From Mycolicibacterium diernhoferi (lineage in GTDB: Bacteria > Actinomycetota > Actinomycetes > Mycobacteriales > Mycobacteriaceae), in assembly GCF_019456655.1 (NCBI RefSeq), contig NZ_CP080332.1:4836001-4900000 (forward strand): a stretch of 64,000 nt of DNA, given 5' to 3'. Of the stretch, positions 18,042-26,888 are shown one piece after another (position 1 is the stretch's first letter; every line of letters begins with the position of its first letter). The notes below the pieces were generated by a model. It was not told where the DNA came from. It saw only the letters and a program-made list of their open reading frames with translations, and did no database searches. Both the position numbers and the translations under genes were made by a program.

Positions 18042-18081
18042 GCCAAGAGTCCACTTCTGAGCGAGTTCCCGAAGGATCAGC

Positions 18082-20790
18082 ATGCGCGGCAACACGGTTG
18101 GGCACCGAGACTGCAGATTCAGCAACTCCCTGGGTGGTGCCCGGCCGGCCACGATGACGCAGGTCACGAACATCCTCGGGCGCACGGGCAAGGCACCCCG
18201 CACAACCCGGCTACTGGCCGCCGTGATCCTTCTCACGGCCGGCGCCACGATCTGGACGGCGCGATCCCGGCCGCGCGACGTGGTCGCGGCGGCGGCCGCG
18301 GTCGACGACGATCACCATCCCGGACCGGTCCCCCAGGCACCGGCACTGCCCGACCGGCCGCTCGAACATCGCTGCGTTCCCGCCCATTTCGCGGCCACCG
18401 CGCACCACCGCCCCGACCGGGTCGCGATACGGACCGCGACGTCGACCGTGACCTACCGCGAACTGTTGAGTGCGACACTCGCTTCCACCCGCCCGCGTCC
18501 CGCCGGCAGCGAGCCGCACGCCGCGATGCTCTCGGCCCCGCTGACCCCGTCCGCGGTGGCCACCGTGCTCGGACTGTTCGGCTCCGGCATCGCCGTCGTG
18601 GCACTGGACCCCGCCATGCCGCAGAACCGGGCCCAGACGATCGCGTCGATCCTGACCGAACACGGTTATCGGCTCCAGCACGTGCAGGTCCCGGCCGAGC
18701 TGCCGGCCGGCCCGGTGCCCGAACCCGGCGCCGGGCTCGGTGGCGGCACGGACGTCGACGATGTCGCGAGCATCCAGTTCACCTCGGGGTCCACCGGTGT
18801 GCCCAAAGCGGTGCTGCATCCGCACGGTCTGTGGCTTGCCGACGCCCAGTTGCTCAACGATCGCTTCGAACTCGGCGACGGCCGCACGGTCGCGCTGTGC
18901 ATGCCGATCAGCTTCGCGGCCGGACTCAACGTCGCGATCGCCGCGCTGCTCGGCGGGGCGGAGATCGTCGCGATCGACCCGCAGACGACCTCCGCGGGCG
19001 AGGCGTTGGACCGCATCGCCGATGCGGGCGCCCACGCGATCACCTGCACACCGGCGTTCGTCGGCGCCCTGCACGCCGCCGCCCGCGGCCGCACCCTGCC
19101 CGCGGTTCGGCGCATCGTCACCACCGGTGAGCCCGCGCATGCCCGTCACGTGCGGCTGGCCCGGGAGCTGGCGCCGAACGCGGTGTTCACCAACTGGGCC
19201 GGGTCCACCGAGACGCTGGCCATCGCCAGTTACGACATCCCGCCGACGGCGGCATTACCGCACGGCGTCATTCCGGTCGGAGTTCCCGCCCCGCACAAGC
19301 GGATCGACATCGGCGAGGAGGGTGCCGTCTCCATCAGCTCGCGTCATCTCGCCCTCGGTTATCTGGATCCGGCGGCGTCCGCGGCGGCCTTCACGGTGCA
19401 TCCGGACGGGTCACGGACCTATGCCGGCGGGGATGTCGGGCGGTGGGACGACCAGGGCAATCTGGTGCTGTCGGGACGCGCCGATGCCACCGTCAAGATC
19501 CGCGGCTACCTCGTCGAACCGTCCGAGATCGAATCCACCCTGCTCAGTTACGACGATGTCCGCGAAGCCGCGGTGGTCGCCGGCACGGTCGACGACACCC
19601 CCACCCTGACCGCCTATGTGTCCGCCGATCCCGAGGCCCGCACCCCCGCGGTGGCCGAACTGCGCACCCGCCTGCACCGGGACCTGCCCGCCTACATGGT
19701 GCCCACACACCTGGTGGTGTTGCCCGCACTGCCCCGCGGTGACCGCGGCAAGGTCGACCGGATGGCGCTGCCTCCGGTGCAGCGGCCGGTGTTCGATCCT
19801 GCACGCGGAGAAGCGGAATCATCGGTCGCCCGGCTGTGGTCGGAGGTGCTGCGCGTCGAGCAGGTGGGCCGCGGGGACGGCTTCTACGCCCTGGGTGGGG
19901 ACTCGTTGTCGGTGACGCAGATGCTGGCGCGCGTCACCGAGGTGCACGGGGTGAAGCTCAACCCTTCGGATCTGGCCGGCGCACCGACGGTCGCGGAGTT
20001 CGCGGCGAGGTTGGCCGGCGACGGCCAGGTGGGCGCGTCGACACGGGACTCCACGACCGTGGCATTACGCCCGGTGTCCGCGGATACCGTCGGCGCGCCG
20101 ATCTTCTGCTTTCCCGGGGCGGGCGCCTCGTCGTTGTGCTTCAGGCCGTTGGCCGAGCGGTTCGGCGAGCAGACCGCGGTGTATGCGCTGGAGCCCAAGG
20201 GGCTGGAGAAGCGGGCGATCCCGGATCTGTCGGTACGTGCCGCGGCGCGGCGCCAGGTACGCAATCTGCGCCAGGTACAGCCGGCGGGCCCCTACGTCCT
20301 GGTCGGGCACTCACTGGGCGCCCACATCGCCTTGGAGACCGCCCGGCTGCTCGAAAAAGACGGTGAGACAATAGAACTGCTCGTGCTGCTCGACCCCTGG
20401 TTGTCGCCCCGGGCAGCCAGGCTTGCGCGTGGCGACCTACCGGATGTGCAGGTGACACTGCAGCAGACGGTGCCCACGGACCCGCGGTCGTGGTGGGAGC
20501 ACCAGAAGAAGCTGCCGCTGGCCGGCTTGTTCGTCGGTGACCTGCACCGCAGGACCATGGCGGTCGAGGAGGTCGGCGTCATGACCGGGCTGCGCTACGT
20601 CCCGCGGCCCTGGGCCGGCCGGGCCCTGGTGGTGCTGAGCCATCTCAACAAGGACGATCCGCGACTGTGGCCGCGGATCCTCACCGGGGACCTCAGCGTC
20701 GAACGCCTGGAGTGCACGCACGCGTCGATCGTCCGCGAACCGCATGTCGGCGCCGTACGCGCCATGATCGACGATCGCCGCCGCGGCTAG
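18082..20790 (+). CDS. Standalone adenylation-carrier-thioesterase (NRPS-like) protein with N-terminal membrane segment
   Basis: A 902-residue single module. After a hydrophobic segment (about 44-60) come an adenylation domain (about 95-570: FTSGSTGVPK near 233, NWAGSTE, YAGGDVGRW, GRADATVKIRGY, catalytic Lys557 in RGKVD), a carrier domain with phosphopantetheine Ser608 in GGDSLS, and an alpha/beta-hydrolase thioesterase (about 665-900; Ser744 in GHSLG, His880 in CTHAS). There is no condensation domain. AAGGA lies 6 bp before the ATG. The iron box implies a siderophore role: activating one acyl or amino acid and releasing it as an ester, amide or free product (inference). A membrane anchor on such a protein is unusual; an internal ATG at 18154 keeps it. 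Confidence 0.83.
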   Translation: MRGNTVGHRDCRFSNSLGGARPATMTQVTNILGRTGKAPRTTRLLAAVILLTAGATIWTARSRPRDVVAAAAAVDDDHHPGPVPQAPALPDRPLEHRCVPAHFAATAHHRPDRVAIRTATSTVTYRELLSATLASTRPRPAGSEPHAAMLSAPLTPSAVATVLGLFGSGIAVVALDPAMPQNRAQTIASILTEHGYRLQHVQVPAELPAGPVPEPGAGLGGGTDVDDVASIQFTSGSTGVPKAVLHPHGLWLADAQLLNDRFELGDGRTVALCMPISFAAGLNVAIAALLGGAEIVAIDPQTTSAGEALDRIADAGAHAITCTPAFVGALHAAARGRTLPAVRRIVTTGEPAHARHVRLARELAPNAVFTNWAGSTETLAIASYDIPPTAALPHGVIPVGVPAPHKRIDIGEEGAVSISSRHLALGYLDPAASAAAFTVHPDGSRTYAGGDVGRWDDQGNLVLSGRADATVKIRGYLVEPSEIESTLLSYDDVREAAVVAGTVDDTPTLTAYVSADPEARTPAVAELRTRLHRDLPAYMVPTHLVVLPALPRGDRGKVDRMALPPVQRPVFDPARGEAESSVARLWSEVLRVEQVGRGDGFYALGGDSLSVTQMLARVTEVHGVKLNPSDLAGAPTVAEFAARLAGDGQVGASTRDSTTVALRPVSADTVGAPIFCFPGAGASSLCFRPLAERFGEQTAVYALEPKGLEKRAIPDLSVRAAARRQVRNLRQVQPAGPYVLVGHSLGAHIALETARLLEKDGETIELLVLLDPWLSPRAARLARGDLPDVQVTLQQTVPTDPRSWWEHQKKLPLAGLFVGDLHRRTMAVEEVGVMTGLRYVPRPWAGRALVVLSHLNKDDPRLWPRILTGDLSVERLECTHASIVREPHVGAVRAMIDDRRRG

Positions 20791-20809
20791 CGCCGGCCGG
20801 GAACGACAA

Positions 20810-20838
20810 CGGGCAGCGGGTGAATCACCCGCTGCCCG
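20810..20838. terminator. Bidirectional hairpin terminator
   Basis: A perfect 13-bp stem (CGGGCAGCGGGTG and its complement) with an AAT loop sits between the converging synthetase and repeat-protein genes. There is no long U tract, as is common in mycobacteria. It should stop transcription from both sides. Confidence 0.75.
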
Positions 20839-20854
20839 CCGTAAGTTGCCGTGA

Positions 20855-21352
20855 TCAGAAGCCGAGGAGGCCGCCGACCAACTTGCCGACCTGCTTCTGC
20901 AGGTTGCTGCCCGCCTTGCCGACCTGGTTCTGCAGGTTCGTGCCCGCGTCACCGACGCGATCCTGCAGGTTCGTGCCCGCATCGCCGAGCCGGTCGCCGA
21001 TATCCGAGCCCGCGGTCCCGAGCCGGTCGCCGATATCCGAGCCCGCCGTACCGAGGCGATCCTGCAGGTTGCTGCCCGCCCGGCCGATCTGGGTCTGCAG
21101 GTTGCTGCCGGCCTTGCCGAGCTGCTTCTGCAGATTGCTGCCGGCCCGGCCGACCTGCCCCAGCACCGACTTGTTGGAGCTGGAGCTCGATTTGACGCTG
21201 GAGCTGGAGCTGGAGCTGGAACCAGAGCTGCTGTCGCCGGTGTCCGCGTACGCGGCCCCTGCCGAGGCGACTCCCATGGCCAGCGCGATTCCGCCCCCAG
21301 CCACGACCGTCGCGACACGCATCCTGACGGAGGTTTCCTGACGTCCCGACAT
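20855..21352 (-). CDS. Secreted protein built from nine 11-residue repeats
   Basis: A 165-residue protein. Residues 1-37 form a signal peptide (AGAAYADT cleavage region). A Ser-rich stretch (41-60) leads to residues 63-161, which are nine exact 11-residue units of consensus L-Q-x-(Q/R)-(L/V/I)-G-x-A-G-(S/T)-(N/D), ending in a hydrophobic LLGF. The strict period could form a stacked solenoid or amphipathic helices; charged Lys/Arg and Asp alternate between units. Function unknown. AAAGGATGA precedes the ATG. Confidence 0.8.
   Translation of the reverse strand: MSGRQETSVRMRVATVVAGGGIALAMGVASAGAAYADTGDSSSGSSSSSSSSVKSSSSSNKSVLGQVGRAGSNLQKQLGKAGSNLQTQIGRAGSNLQDRLGTAGSDIGDRLGTAGSDIGDRLGDAGTNLQDRVGDAGTNLQNQVGKAGSNLQKQVGKLVGGLLGF
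20870..21166 (-). repeat. Nine tandem 33-bp coding units
   Basis: The 297-bp block encodes nine consecutive 11-residue repeats of the secreted protein. Units differ mainly at the codons for residues 3, 4 and 7; two IGDRLG(T/D)AG units in the middle are almost identical, pointing to recent duplication. Confidence 0.85.
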
Positions 21353-21846
21353 TGTGGATCATCCTTTCAGCAAATTCCCCAAATAACATCGAGAAGTTAG
21401 CATGACAGTTGCCCGACAAACTAGTCCTGGGTGCAAATTTTTCGCCGGAATAAGTTTTACGGGGGCGACAATTTGTTTGCCTCCCATAACTGACATTGCA
21501 GCGTCGTGCAATGTTCAGCCGCGCGCAGCCGGGAACAACCGCGACCAATGGCGGTGTATCCCCAGTTCAATCCGACCTTCGAGACGCCCGAGTCGACCCG
21601 GCCGGCACTGGGATCAACATGACCAATGGCGCATTGAAGGTTGCTGAATTTTCACGGGGGTCACCAGTTGCAGGTGGCTCCAGTGCGATTTGCCCCCTAC
21701 CCGATCGAGGCCAGATCAAACCTGTTTGCAGCAAACTATTCCGCACATGCGCGCAAGGATTGTCCGGTCGACGCAAAAGCGATGGTCAGCGCAGCAACCG
21801 GCGCGCCGGGTCGGCGGCACCGCTGCGATCTGCGCACGGCGTGCGA
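21353..21846. other. AT-richer intergenic region
   Basis: A 494-bp stretch with no convincing gene. Its first 130 bp are notably AT-rich and should hold the promoter of the repeat protein. A perfect 8-bp inverted repeat, ACATTGCA and TGCAATGT with a 6-bp spacer, lies at 21493-21514 and could be an operator. GACCAATGGCG occurs twice, near 21542 and 21618. Confidence 0.5.
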
Positions 21847-23382
21847 TTACTGAGAGAGGTACACCTTGACGCCGATGAAGGGCCGCCACGTCATGACGCC
21901 GCGCTGGAAGTCCACCCGGGTCGCCCCGTTCACCCACCTCTGCGAGGACGTCGCCAATCCGAGTTCGGGCACCCACTTCTTGACGAATTCCGCGTTGCCC
22001 CAATGCGCGCCCGTCTGCGGGGAATACCAGATACGGAAGCGCTGCGAACCGGCAAAGTCCTGATAGCCGTTGGCGAAAGCGCTTGTCGGAGCGCCCTTCT
22101 GCGACCGCGCCAGATCCGCGACCGGCGTCGGGGACACCAAGAAGCTGCCCGGTGCGGTCTCCCACAGCGTGCCCTCGGTACGCATCTGCGCCCAGACCTT
22201 CGACGTCACCGCGTAGACCGGGCTGAGCACCTCCCCGAGGCTGGGATCGGTGTGCACGGAAAACCGCCGGAACACCTCGGTCGTACCGGGCGGGGACTGC
22301 ACCACCTTCTGTGCGAGTTTGGGCGCCCAGTTCGATCGATAGATCCCGAACCGCTCCTCGTCATTCCAACTGTGGCTGTTGATGTCTCGGGTCGTGTACA
22401 GCATCAGCGGACCGGCGTACGGGAGTTCCCGCCAGGTGCTGATCATGTCGGAGATGTAGGCCGCCTGCGTCGACTCGCTGACCCGGGTGGTCGGCAGGCC
22501 GTACTCGGTGACCCAGATCTTCTTCGCGCCGTCCCCCTGTTCCAGCATGATCTTGCGCATCCGCACCAGTTGGTCCACCGGCGTTCCGGGCTGCTGCATG
22601 CCGGCCGAGAACTTCATGCTCCAGCTGTACGGGTGGTACGACAATGCGTCGAAGAAGGGGGCCGCGCCGTGGGCGTACATCTGACTCAGAAAGGTGACCG
22701 GATTGATGGTCAGCTGACCCCAGCTCGATCCGGATCCGAGCACGCCCCCGACGACGATGACACCGGGATCGGCGGCCTTGATGCGTGGATAAGCCGCCTT
22801 CATCAGCTTCACATAGCCGGCCGGGTCCGGTTTCGGGGAATAGCCGGTGAAACCGTTCGGCTCGTTCCAGATCTCATAAGCGGCGATTTTGCCCCGGTAC
22901 CGTTCGGCGACTTTTGCGGCGAACAATCCGTAGGCCTCGGTCGACGCCGGCCGGCCGTTCGGCGGCATCGCCCCGAATGCGGTTGCCCACCACGGCGGGG
23001 AAAGGATGGAGGCGATGACCGATATGTCGGCGGCCCCCGCGGCATTGACCACCCGGTCGGATCGCGACCAGTCCATTCTTCCCTTGACGGACTCGACTCC
23101 GGACCACGGAATACCGATCCGGACGGTGCGGATGTTGTCCGCGACCCATCGCTGCACGGTGTCGGCGACCTTCGCGTCGTCGTAGAAGTAGATGCGCGAA
23201 TCGGCGAAACCGAGTGTGGTGGCCGAGTTGCTCAATGTGGCCACGTTGTCGGTGACCACTTGGCGGTGCCGTTGAGAGGTGGGGGTCGAAATCAACGCGA
23301 CCACGCACAGCCCCGACACAATTGCGCCGAGAGTCGTGCGTATGAATTCGCGGCGCCGGAACTTCCTTCCGCCGCGCACCAT
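21847..23382 (-). CDS. Tat-exported glycoside hydrolase with C-terminal LGFP-like repeats
   Basis: About 511 residues. The N-terminus has a twin-arginine motif (RRREFI, residues 9-14) before a hydrophobic stretch. A (beta/alpha)8 clan-A hydrolase domain has the acid/base Glu174 in IWNEPNG and the nucleophile Glu293 in VTEYGLP, as in GH5/GH39-type enzymes. The C-terminus (about 420-511: GAPTS, FRIWYSPQTGAHWG) resembles LGFP repeats that bind the mycobacterial wall. Likely cleaves an envelope or capsule polysaccharide outside the cell. The ATG at 23382 is preferred over the GTG at 23388 because GGGAGG is 9 bp away. Confidence 0.78.
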   Translation of the reverse strand: MVRGGRKFRRREFIRTTLGAIVSGLCVVALISTPTSQRHRQVVTDNVATLSNSATTLGFADSRIYFYDDAKVADTVQRWVADNIRTVRIGIPWSGVESVKGRMDWSRSDRVVNAAGAADISVIASILSPPWWATAFGAMPPNGRPASTEAYGLFAAKVAERYRGKIAAYEIWNEPNGFTGYSPKPDPAGYVKLMKAAYPRIKAADPGVIVVGGVLGSGSSWGQLTINPVTFLSQMYAHGAAPFFDALSYHPYSWSMKFSAGMQQPGTPVDQLVRMRKIMLEQGDGAKKIWVTEYGLPTTRVSESTQAAYISDMISTWRELPYAGPLMLYTTRDINSHSWNDEERFGIYRSNWAPKLAQKVVQSPPGTTEVFRRFSVHTDPSLGEVLSPVYAVTSKVWAQMRTEGTLWETAPGSFLVSPTPVADLARSQKGAPTSAFANGYQDFAGSQRFRIWYSPQTGAHWGNAEFVKKWVPELGLATSSQRWVNGATRVDFQRGVMTWRPFIGVKVYLSQ

Positions 23383-23499
23383 AGCCACATTCCTCCCGGC
23401 GCTTTGTCAATTGTGACGTTATTTCTAACGGAAAGCGTCGGCGAACTGCGGCAGCGAATTCGGCGTGTCGAAAACCCCCGGTCACAATAGGGATACGGT

Positions 23500-24372
23500 G
23501 TGGGTATGCGAATCGGTGTGGTATTTCCGCAAACGGAGTTGGGCGGCGATCCCGGTGCGGTCCGCGCCTACGGCCAACGGGTGCAGGATCTGGGATTCAC
23601 CCACGTGCTGGCCTACGACCATGTCGTCGGCGCCGACCCCGCCGTACACACCGGGTGGGCGGGCCCCTATGACGTGCACACCACCTTCCACGAACCGCTG
23701 GTGATGTTCGGCTATCTGGCCGCCATCACCACCACCCTGGAACTGGTCACCGGTGTCCTCATCCTTCCCCAGCGCCAGACCGCCCTGGTGGCCAAGCAGG
23801 CAGCCGAGGTGGATCTGCTCAGCGCCGGACGGCTTCGCCTCGGCGTCGGAATCGGCTGGAACGCCGTCGAGTACGAGGCGCTCGGCGAGGACTTCGGTAA
23901 TCGCGGCGCACGCTCGGCCGAGCAGATCAGCGTGCTGCGCCGACTGTGGAGCGAACCGTCGGTGACCATCGAGGGGCGCTATCACCGGGTCACCGGCGCC
24001 GGCCTGGCACCGCTGCCGGTACAGCGGCCCATCCCGGTGTGGATCGGGTCGGCCTCGGATCCGGGCTACCGGCGGGCCGGCCGGCTGGCCGACGGGTGGT
24101 TCCCGATGATGGCACCCGGGCCCGCGCTCGACCACGCCCGCGGCGTGGTCGACGACGCCGCGCGGGCTGCCGGCCGGGACCCGGCCACGATCGGCATGGA
24201 GGGACGGGTGTCCTGGCGCGGCGACGATGACGCGACCCGGCGCGACATCGCGGCCTGGGCACAGGCCGGCGCCACTCACCTGTCGATCAGCACCATGGGA
24301 GCCGGGCTCAAGGATGTCGACGAGCATCTGGAGGTGCTGGCCCGTATCGCGGCCGGCCTGACCATGCCCTGA
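23500..24372 (+). CDS. LLM-class F420-dependent oxidoreductase
   Basis: About 290 residues with the luciferase-like monooxygenase fold: RIGVVFPQTE at the start, EAVD-equivalent AAEVDLLSAGR, LRLGVGIGWN and the C-terminal VWIGSASDPGYRRA. Mycobacterial members mostly use coenzyme F420; the substrate is unknown. The GTG at 23500 follows an ATAGGGAT -10-like sequence and could be leaderless; an ATG two codons later (23506) is the alternative. It stands alone between two divergent or independent units. Confidence 0.85.
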   Translation: MGMRIGVVFPQTELGGDPGAVRAYGQRVQDLGFTHVLAYDHVVGADPAVHTGWAGPYDVHTTFHEPLVMFGYLAAITTTLELVTGVLILPQRQTALVAKQAAEVDLLSAGRLRLGVGIGWNAVEYEALGEDFGNRGARSAEQISVLRRLWSEPSVTIEGRYHRVTGAGLAPLPVQRPIPVWIGSASDPGYRRAGRLADGWFPMMAPGPALDHARGVVDDAARAAGRDPATIGMEGRVSWRGDDDATRRDIAAWAQAGATHLSISTMGAGLKDVDEHLEVLARIAAGLTMP

Positions 24373-24405
24373 GTCCGCGAGCCACCGCGGTGGCCGCCGT
24401 ACGCT

Positions 24406-25614
24406 GTGGTGGTAATGCGTGCAACAGGCGGCTCGCCGGTCACCGGCAGTCCCGATTCCGGCGTGAGCACCGGTACCCGGACCGATCGGCCCACCAGTTC
24501 TCGGGTGGCGTCGCTGACAGGTCTGCGCGCGCTGGCCGCACTGTTGATCGTGGCCACCCATGCGGCCTTCGGCACCGGCCAACTGTCCGACGGCTATCTC
24601 GGCGCGGTCTACGCACGCCTCGAAGTCGGCGTCCCGGTGTTCTTCGTGCTGTCGGGATACCTGCTGTTCCGGCCCTGGGTTCTGTCCGCCGAGCGCGGGA
24701 CCCCGGGGCCGTCGGTGCGCCGCTATGCGCGCCGCCGGATCCGGCGCATCGCTCCCGCCTATGTCATCACGGTGCTCACCGCCTTCGCGATCTACCACTT
24801 CCGGGACGCCGGGCCGAATCCCGGCCACAGCTGGCTGGGCCTGCTGCAACACCTCACGTTGACCCAGATCTATCCGCCGAGTTACTTCGCGGTGATGCAC
24901 CAGGGCCTCACGCAGATGTGGAGCCTGGCAGTGGAAGTCGCCTTCTACGCGGTGCTGCCCCTGCTGGCGGGACTGCTGTTGACGGTGCTGTGCGGCCGGC
25001 GCTGGCGACCGACCCTGCTGCTGACCGGACTGGCGCTGCTCGGTGCGGTGACACCGCTGTGGCTGTGGTTCACCCAGACCACCGACCTGCTGCCCGGATC
25101 GGCCAATATCTGGCTGCCCGCGCACCTGATCTACTTCGTGGGCGGGATGACCCTGGCGGTGCTGCAGGTACGCGGGGCCCGCTGCCGGCCCTGGCTCGTG
25201 CTGCCGCTCGCGTTGGCCGCGCTGCTGGTGGTGGCCTCACCGGTGGCCGGGAACATCAGCGGCCAGGACCTCGCGCCCTGGCAACCGGTGGTCAAGACGT
25301 TCCTCTACGCCGTGTTCGCCTGCGCGCTGATGGCGCCACTGGTCCTCGGCGACGGCGGCCGCTACGCCCGCCTGCTCGGTTCCCGGCCGGTGGTCTGGCT
25401 CGGCGAGATCTCCTACGAGATCTTCCTGTTGCATGTCATCGTGATGGAGTTCGCGATGTCGGAGGTGCTGCGCTGGCCGGTGTTCACCGGCGCGATGCCG
25501 GTGCTGTTCGGCGTCACCGTGGCCATGACCATCCCGGCGGCCTGGGTGTTGCACCGCTGGACCCGGGTACCCGGCGCCGAACGCGCCGAACGCGCCGAAA
25601 GGAGCCGTCCATGA
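24406..25614 (+). CDS. Integral membrane acyltransferase (acyltransferase 3 family)
   Basis: About 402 residues with some ten hydrophobic helices. The family hallmark is SLTGLRALAALLIVATHAAF, whose His acts in acyl transfer, followed by GVPVFFVLSGYLL and RRIRRIAPAY. These enzymes O-acylate sugars or lipids in the envelope using acyl-CoA. The ATG at 24415 is a possible later start; TACGCT just upstream of the GTG suggests a leaderless promoter. It overlaps the DUF427 gene by four bases (ATGA), so the two are translationally coupled. Confidence 0.87.
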   Translation: MVVMRATGGSPVTGSPDSGVSTGTRTDRPTSSRVASLTGLRALAALLIVATHAAFGTGQLSDGYLGAVYARLEVGVPVFFVLSGYLLFRPWVLSAERGTPGPSVRRYARRRIRRIAPAYVITVLTAFAIYHFRDAGPNPGHSWLGLLQHLTLTQIYPPSYFAVMHQGLTQMWSLAVEVAFYAVLPLLAGLLLTVLCGRRWRPTLLLTGLALLGAVTPLWLWFTQTTDLLPGSANIWLPAHLIYFVGGMTLAVLQVRGARCRPWLVLPLALAALLVVASPVAGNISGQDLAPWQPVVKTFLYAVFACALMAPLVLGDGGRYARLLGSRPVVWLGEISYEIFLLHVIVMEFAMSEVLRWPVFTGAMPVLFGVTVAMTIPAAWVLHRWTRVPGAERAERAERSRP

Positions 25615-26375
25615 GTTCACCGGAGCAGGACTACCCACCACCGGCCACCGAACGCGGCCGCGTCGAACCGGTCCCGCGCCGGATACGCGGCTACGCCGGT
25701 ACCGATCTGGTCTTCGACACCCTGGGCGCCCGCTATGTCTGGGAGATCCCCTCCTACCCGCACTATTACGTCCCGCTGCGCGATGTGCGCGCGGAGTTCC
25801 TGTCCGACGACGGGCATCCCCAGCGGGTGCAGTTCGGGGCGTCGCGGCTGCACACGCTCGATGCCGGCGGGCGGTCCTGTCCGGGCGCGGCCCGGGTGTT
25901 CGACGACGGACTGCTGCCCGGCCATGTGCGCTTCGAATGGGACAGCCTGGCCTGGTTCGAGGAGGACGAGCGGATCTACGGCCACCCCCGCAGCCCGTAC
26001 TCCCGCCATGACGCGCTGCGTTCGCACCGCCACGTCCGCGTGGAGCTCGACGGCATCGTGCTGGCCGAGACCCGGACCCCGGTGCTGCTGTTTGAAACCG
26101 GCTTGCCGACAAGGTATTACCTCGACCCCACGGACATCGCGATGCAGCATCTGGAGCCCAGCGACACCCAGACCCTGTGCCCGTACAAGGGCATCACCTC
26201 GGCGTACTGGTCGGTGCGGACCGGCGAGACGGTGCACGCCGATCTGGCCTGGATGTACCAGTACCCGCTGCCGGCGGTGTCCCGGATCGCGGGGCTGGTG
26301 GCGTTCTACAACGAGAAGGTGGACCTGGTGGTCGACGGCGTGGCGCTGCCGAGGCCGGTGACGACGTTCACGTAG
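25611..26375 (+). CDS. DUF427 family protein
   Basis: A 254-residue cytoplasmic protein with two copies of the DUF427 barrel, the second clearest: VELDGIVLAETRTPVLLFETG and TRYYLDPTDI, then CPYKGITSAYWSV. The same fold appears alone in nucleotidyl-type proteins of unknown reaction. A GAAAGGAG site is 5 bp upstream. Coupling to the acyltransferase is seen; a shared pathway is inferred. Confidence 0.85.
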   Translation: MSSPEQDYPPPATERGRVEPVPRRIRGYAGTDLVFDTLGARYVWEIPSYPHYYVPLRDVRAEFLSDDGHPQRVQFGASRLHTLDAGGRSCPGAARVFDDGLLPGHVRFEWDSLAWFEEDERIYGHPRSPYSRHDALRSHRHVRVELDGIVLAETRTPVLLFETGLPTRYYLDPTDIAMQHLEPSDTQTLCPYKGITSAYWSVRTGETVHADLAWMYQYPLPAVSRIAGLVAFYNEKVDLVVDGVALPRPVTTFT

Positions 26376-26465
26376 GCCCTTTCCGTCCTTCGGTGACAAA
26401 TATAGGTAGCGCACTACTCACCTCGGGTAGCCCGGCGGCGTGCACACTGGAGCCGTCGACAAACT

Positions 26466-26499
26466 GCAGCGGCCTCTTCCCCACCGAGGAGGCCGCTGC
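26466..26499. terminator. Hairpin terminator between convergent genes
   Basis: GCAGCGGCCTC and its exact complement GAGGCCGCTGC enclose a 12-base loop, giving an 11-bp stem. It lies just past the stop of the minus-strand two-gene unit (26502) and 90 bp after the DUF427 stop, so it can serve either. Confidence 0.65.
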
Positions 26500-26501
26500 T
26501 T

Positions 26502-26888
26502 TCACTCGTGGGTGCCGGTCGCGCGCTGGGTGCCGGACTGCGCGCTGACGAGTTCGACGCCGTCGCCCACGTCGACGGTGACGGTGACGACGTCCTCGTG
26601 CGGTTGCTCGAAGAACGGCAGTTCGAGCAGACCGTGGAGGTCGCCGGTGTCGACGAAGGTGTGCGCGCGGGCGAACAGCGGCGCCACGTCGAAGACCCGG
26701 ACCCGGAGCTTCTCGCGGTTGAGCCTGCCCAGTTCCCGGCCCGATTCCGGGTCGGTGATGACCTGCGGCGCACCGGAGTAGACGGCGAACACCATGCCCG
26801 CCACCACTCCGGCGTCGGCGCCCCTGTTGATGACGAGCGTGTAGTCGTCCTCGATCAGGGCGACCTGACCGATGAGCGTTCCGCTCAT
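26502..26888 (-). CDS. Small beta protein with a FlgT C-terminal-like fold
   Basis: A 128-residue protein. The first part, GQVALIEDDYTLVINRGAD then GVVAGMVFAVY, resembles the SH3-like domain in the C-terminal region of FlgT and related proteins. No signal or membrane segment. Its ATG overlaps the stop of the upstream membrane-protein gene by four bases, so they act together. Function unknown. Confidence 0.6.
   Translation of the reverse strand: MSGTLIGQVALIEDDYTLVINRGADAGVVAGMVFAVYSGAPQVITDPESGRELGRLNREKLRVRVFDVAPLFARAHTFVDTGDLHGLLELPFFEQPHEDVVTVTVDVGDGVELVSAQSGTQRATGTHE

Noticed and set aside
20870..21166. Regular 33-bp repeats that might be taken for a CRISPR array
   Set aside because: There are no unique spacers; the units are codons of a repeat protein with an intact frame.
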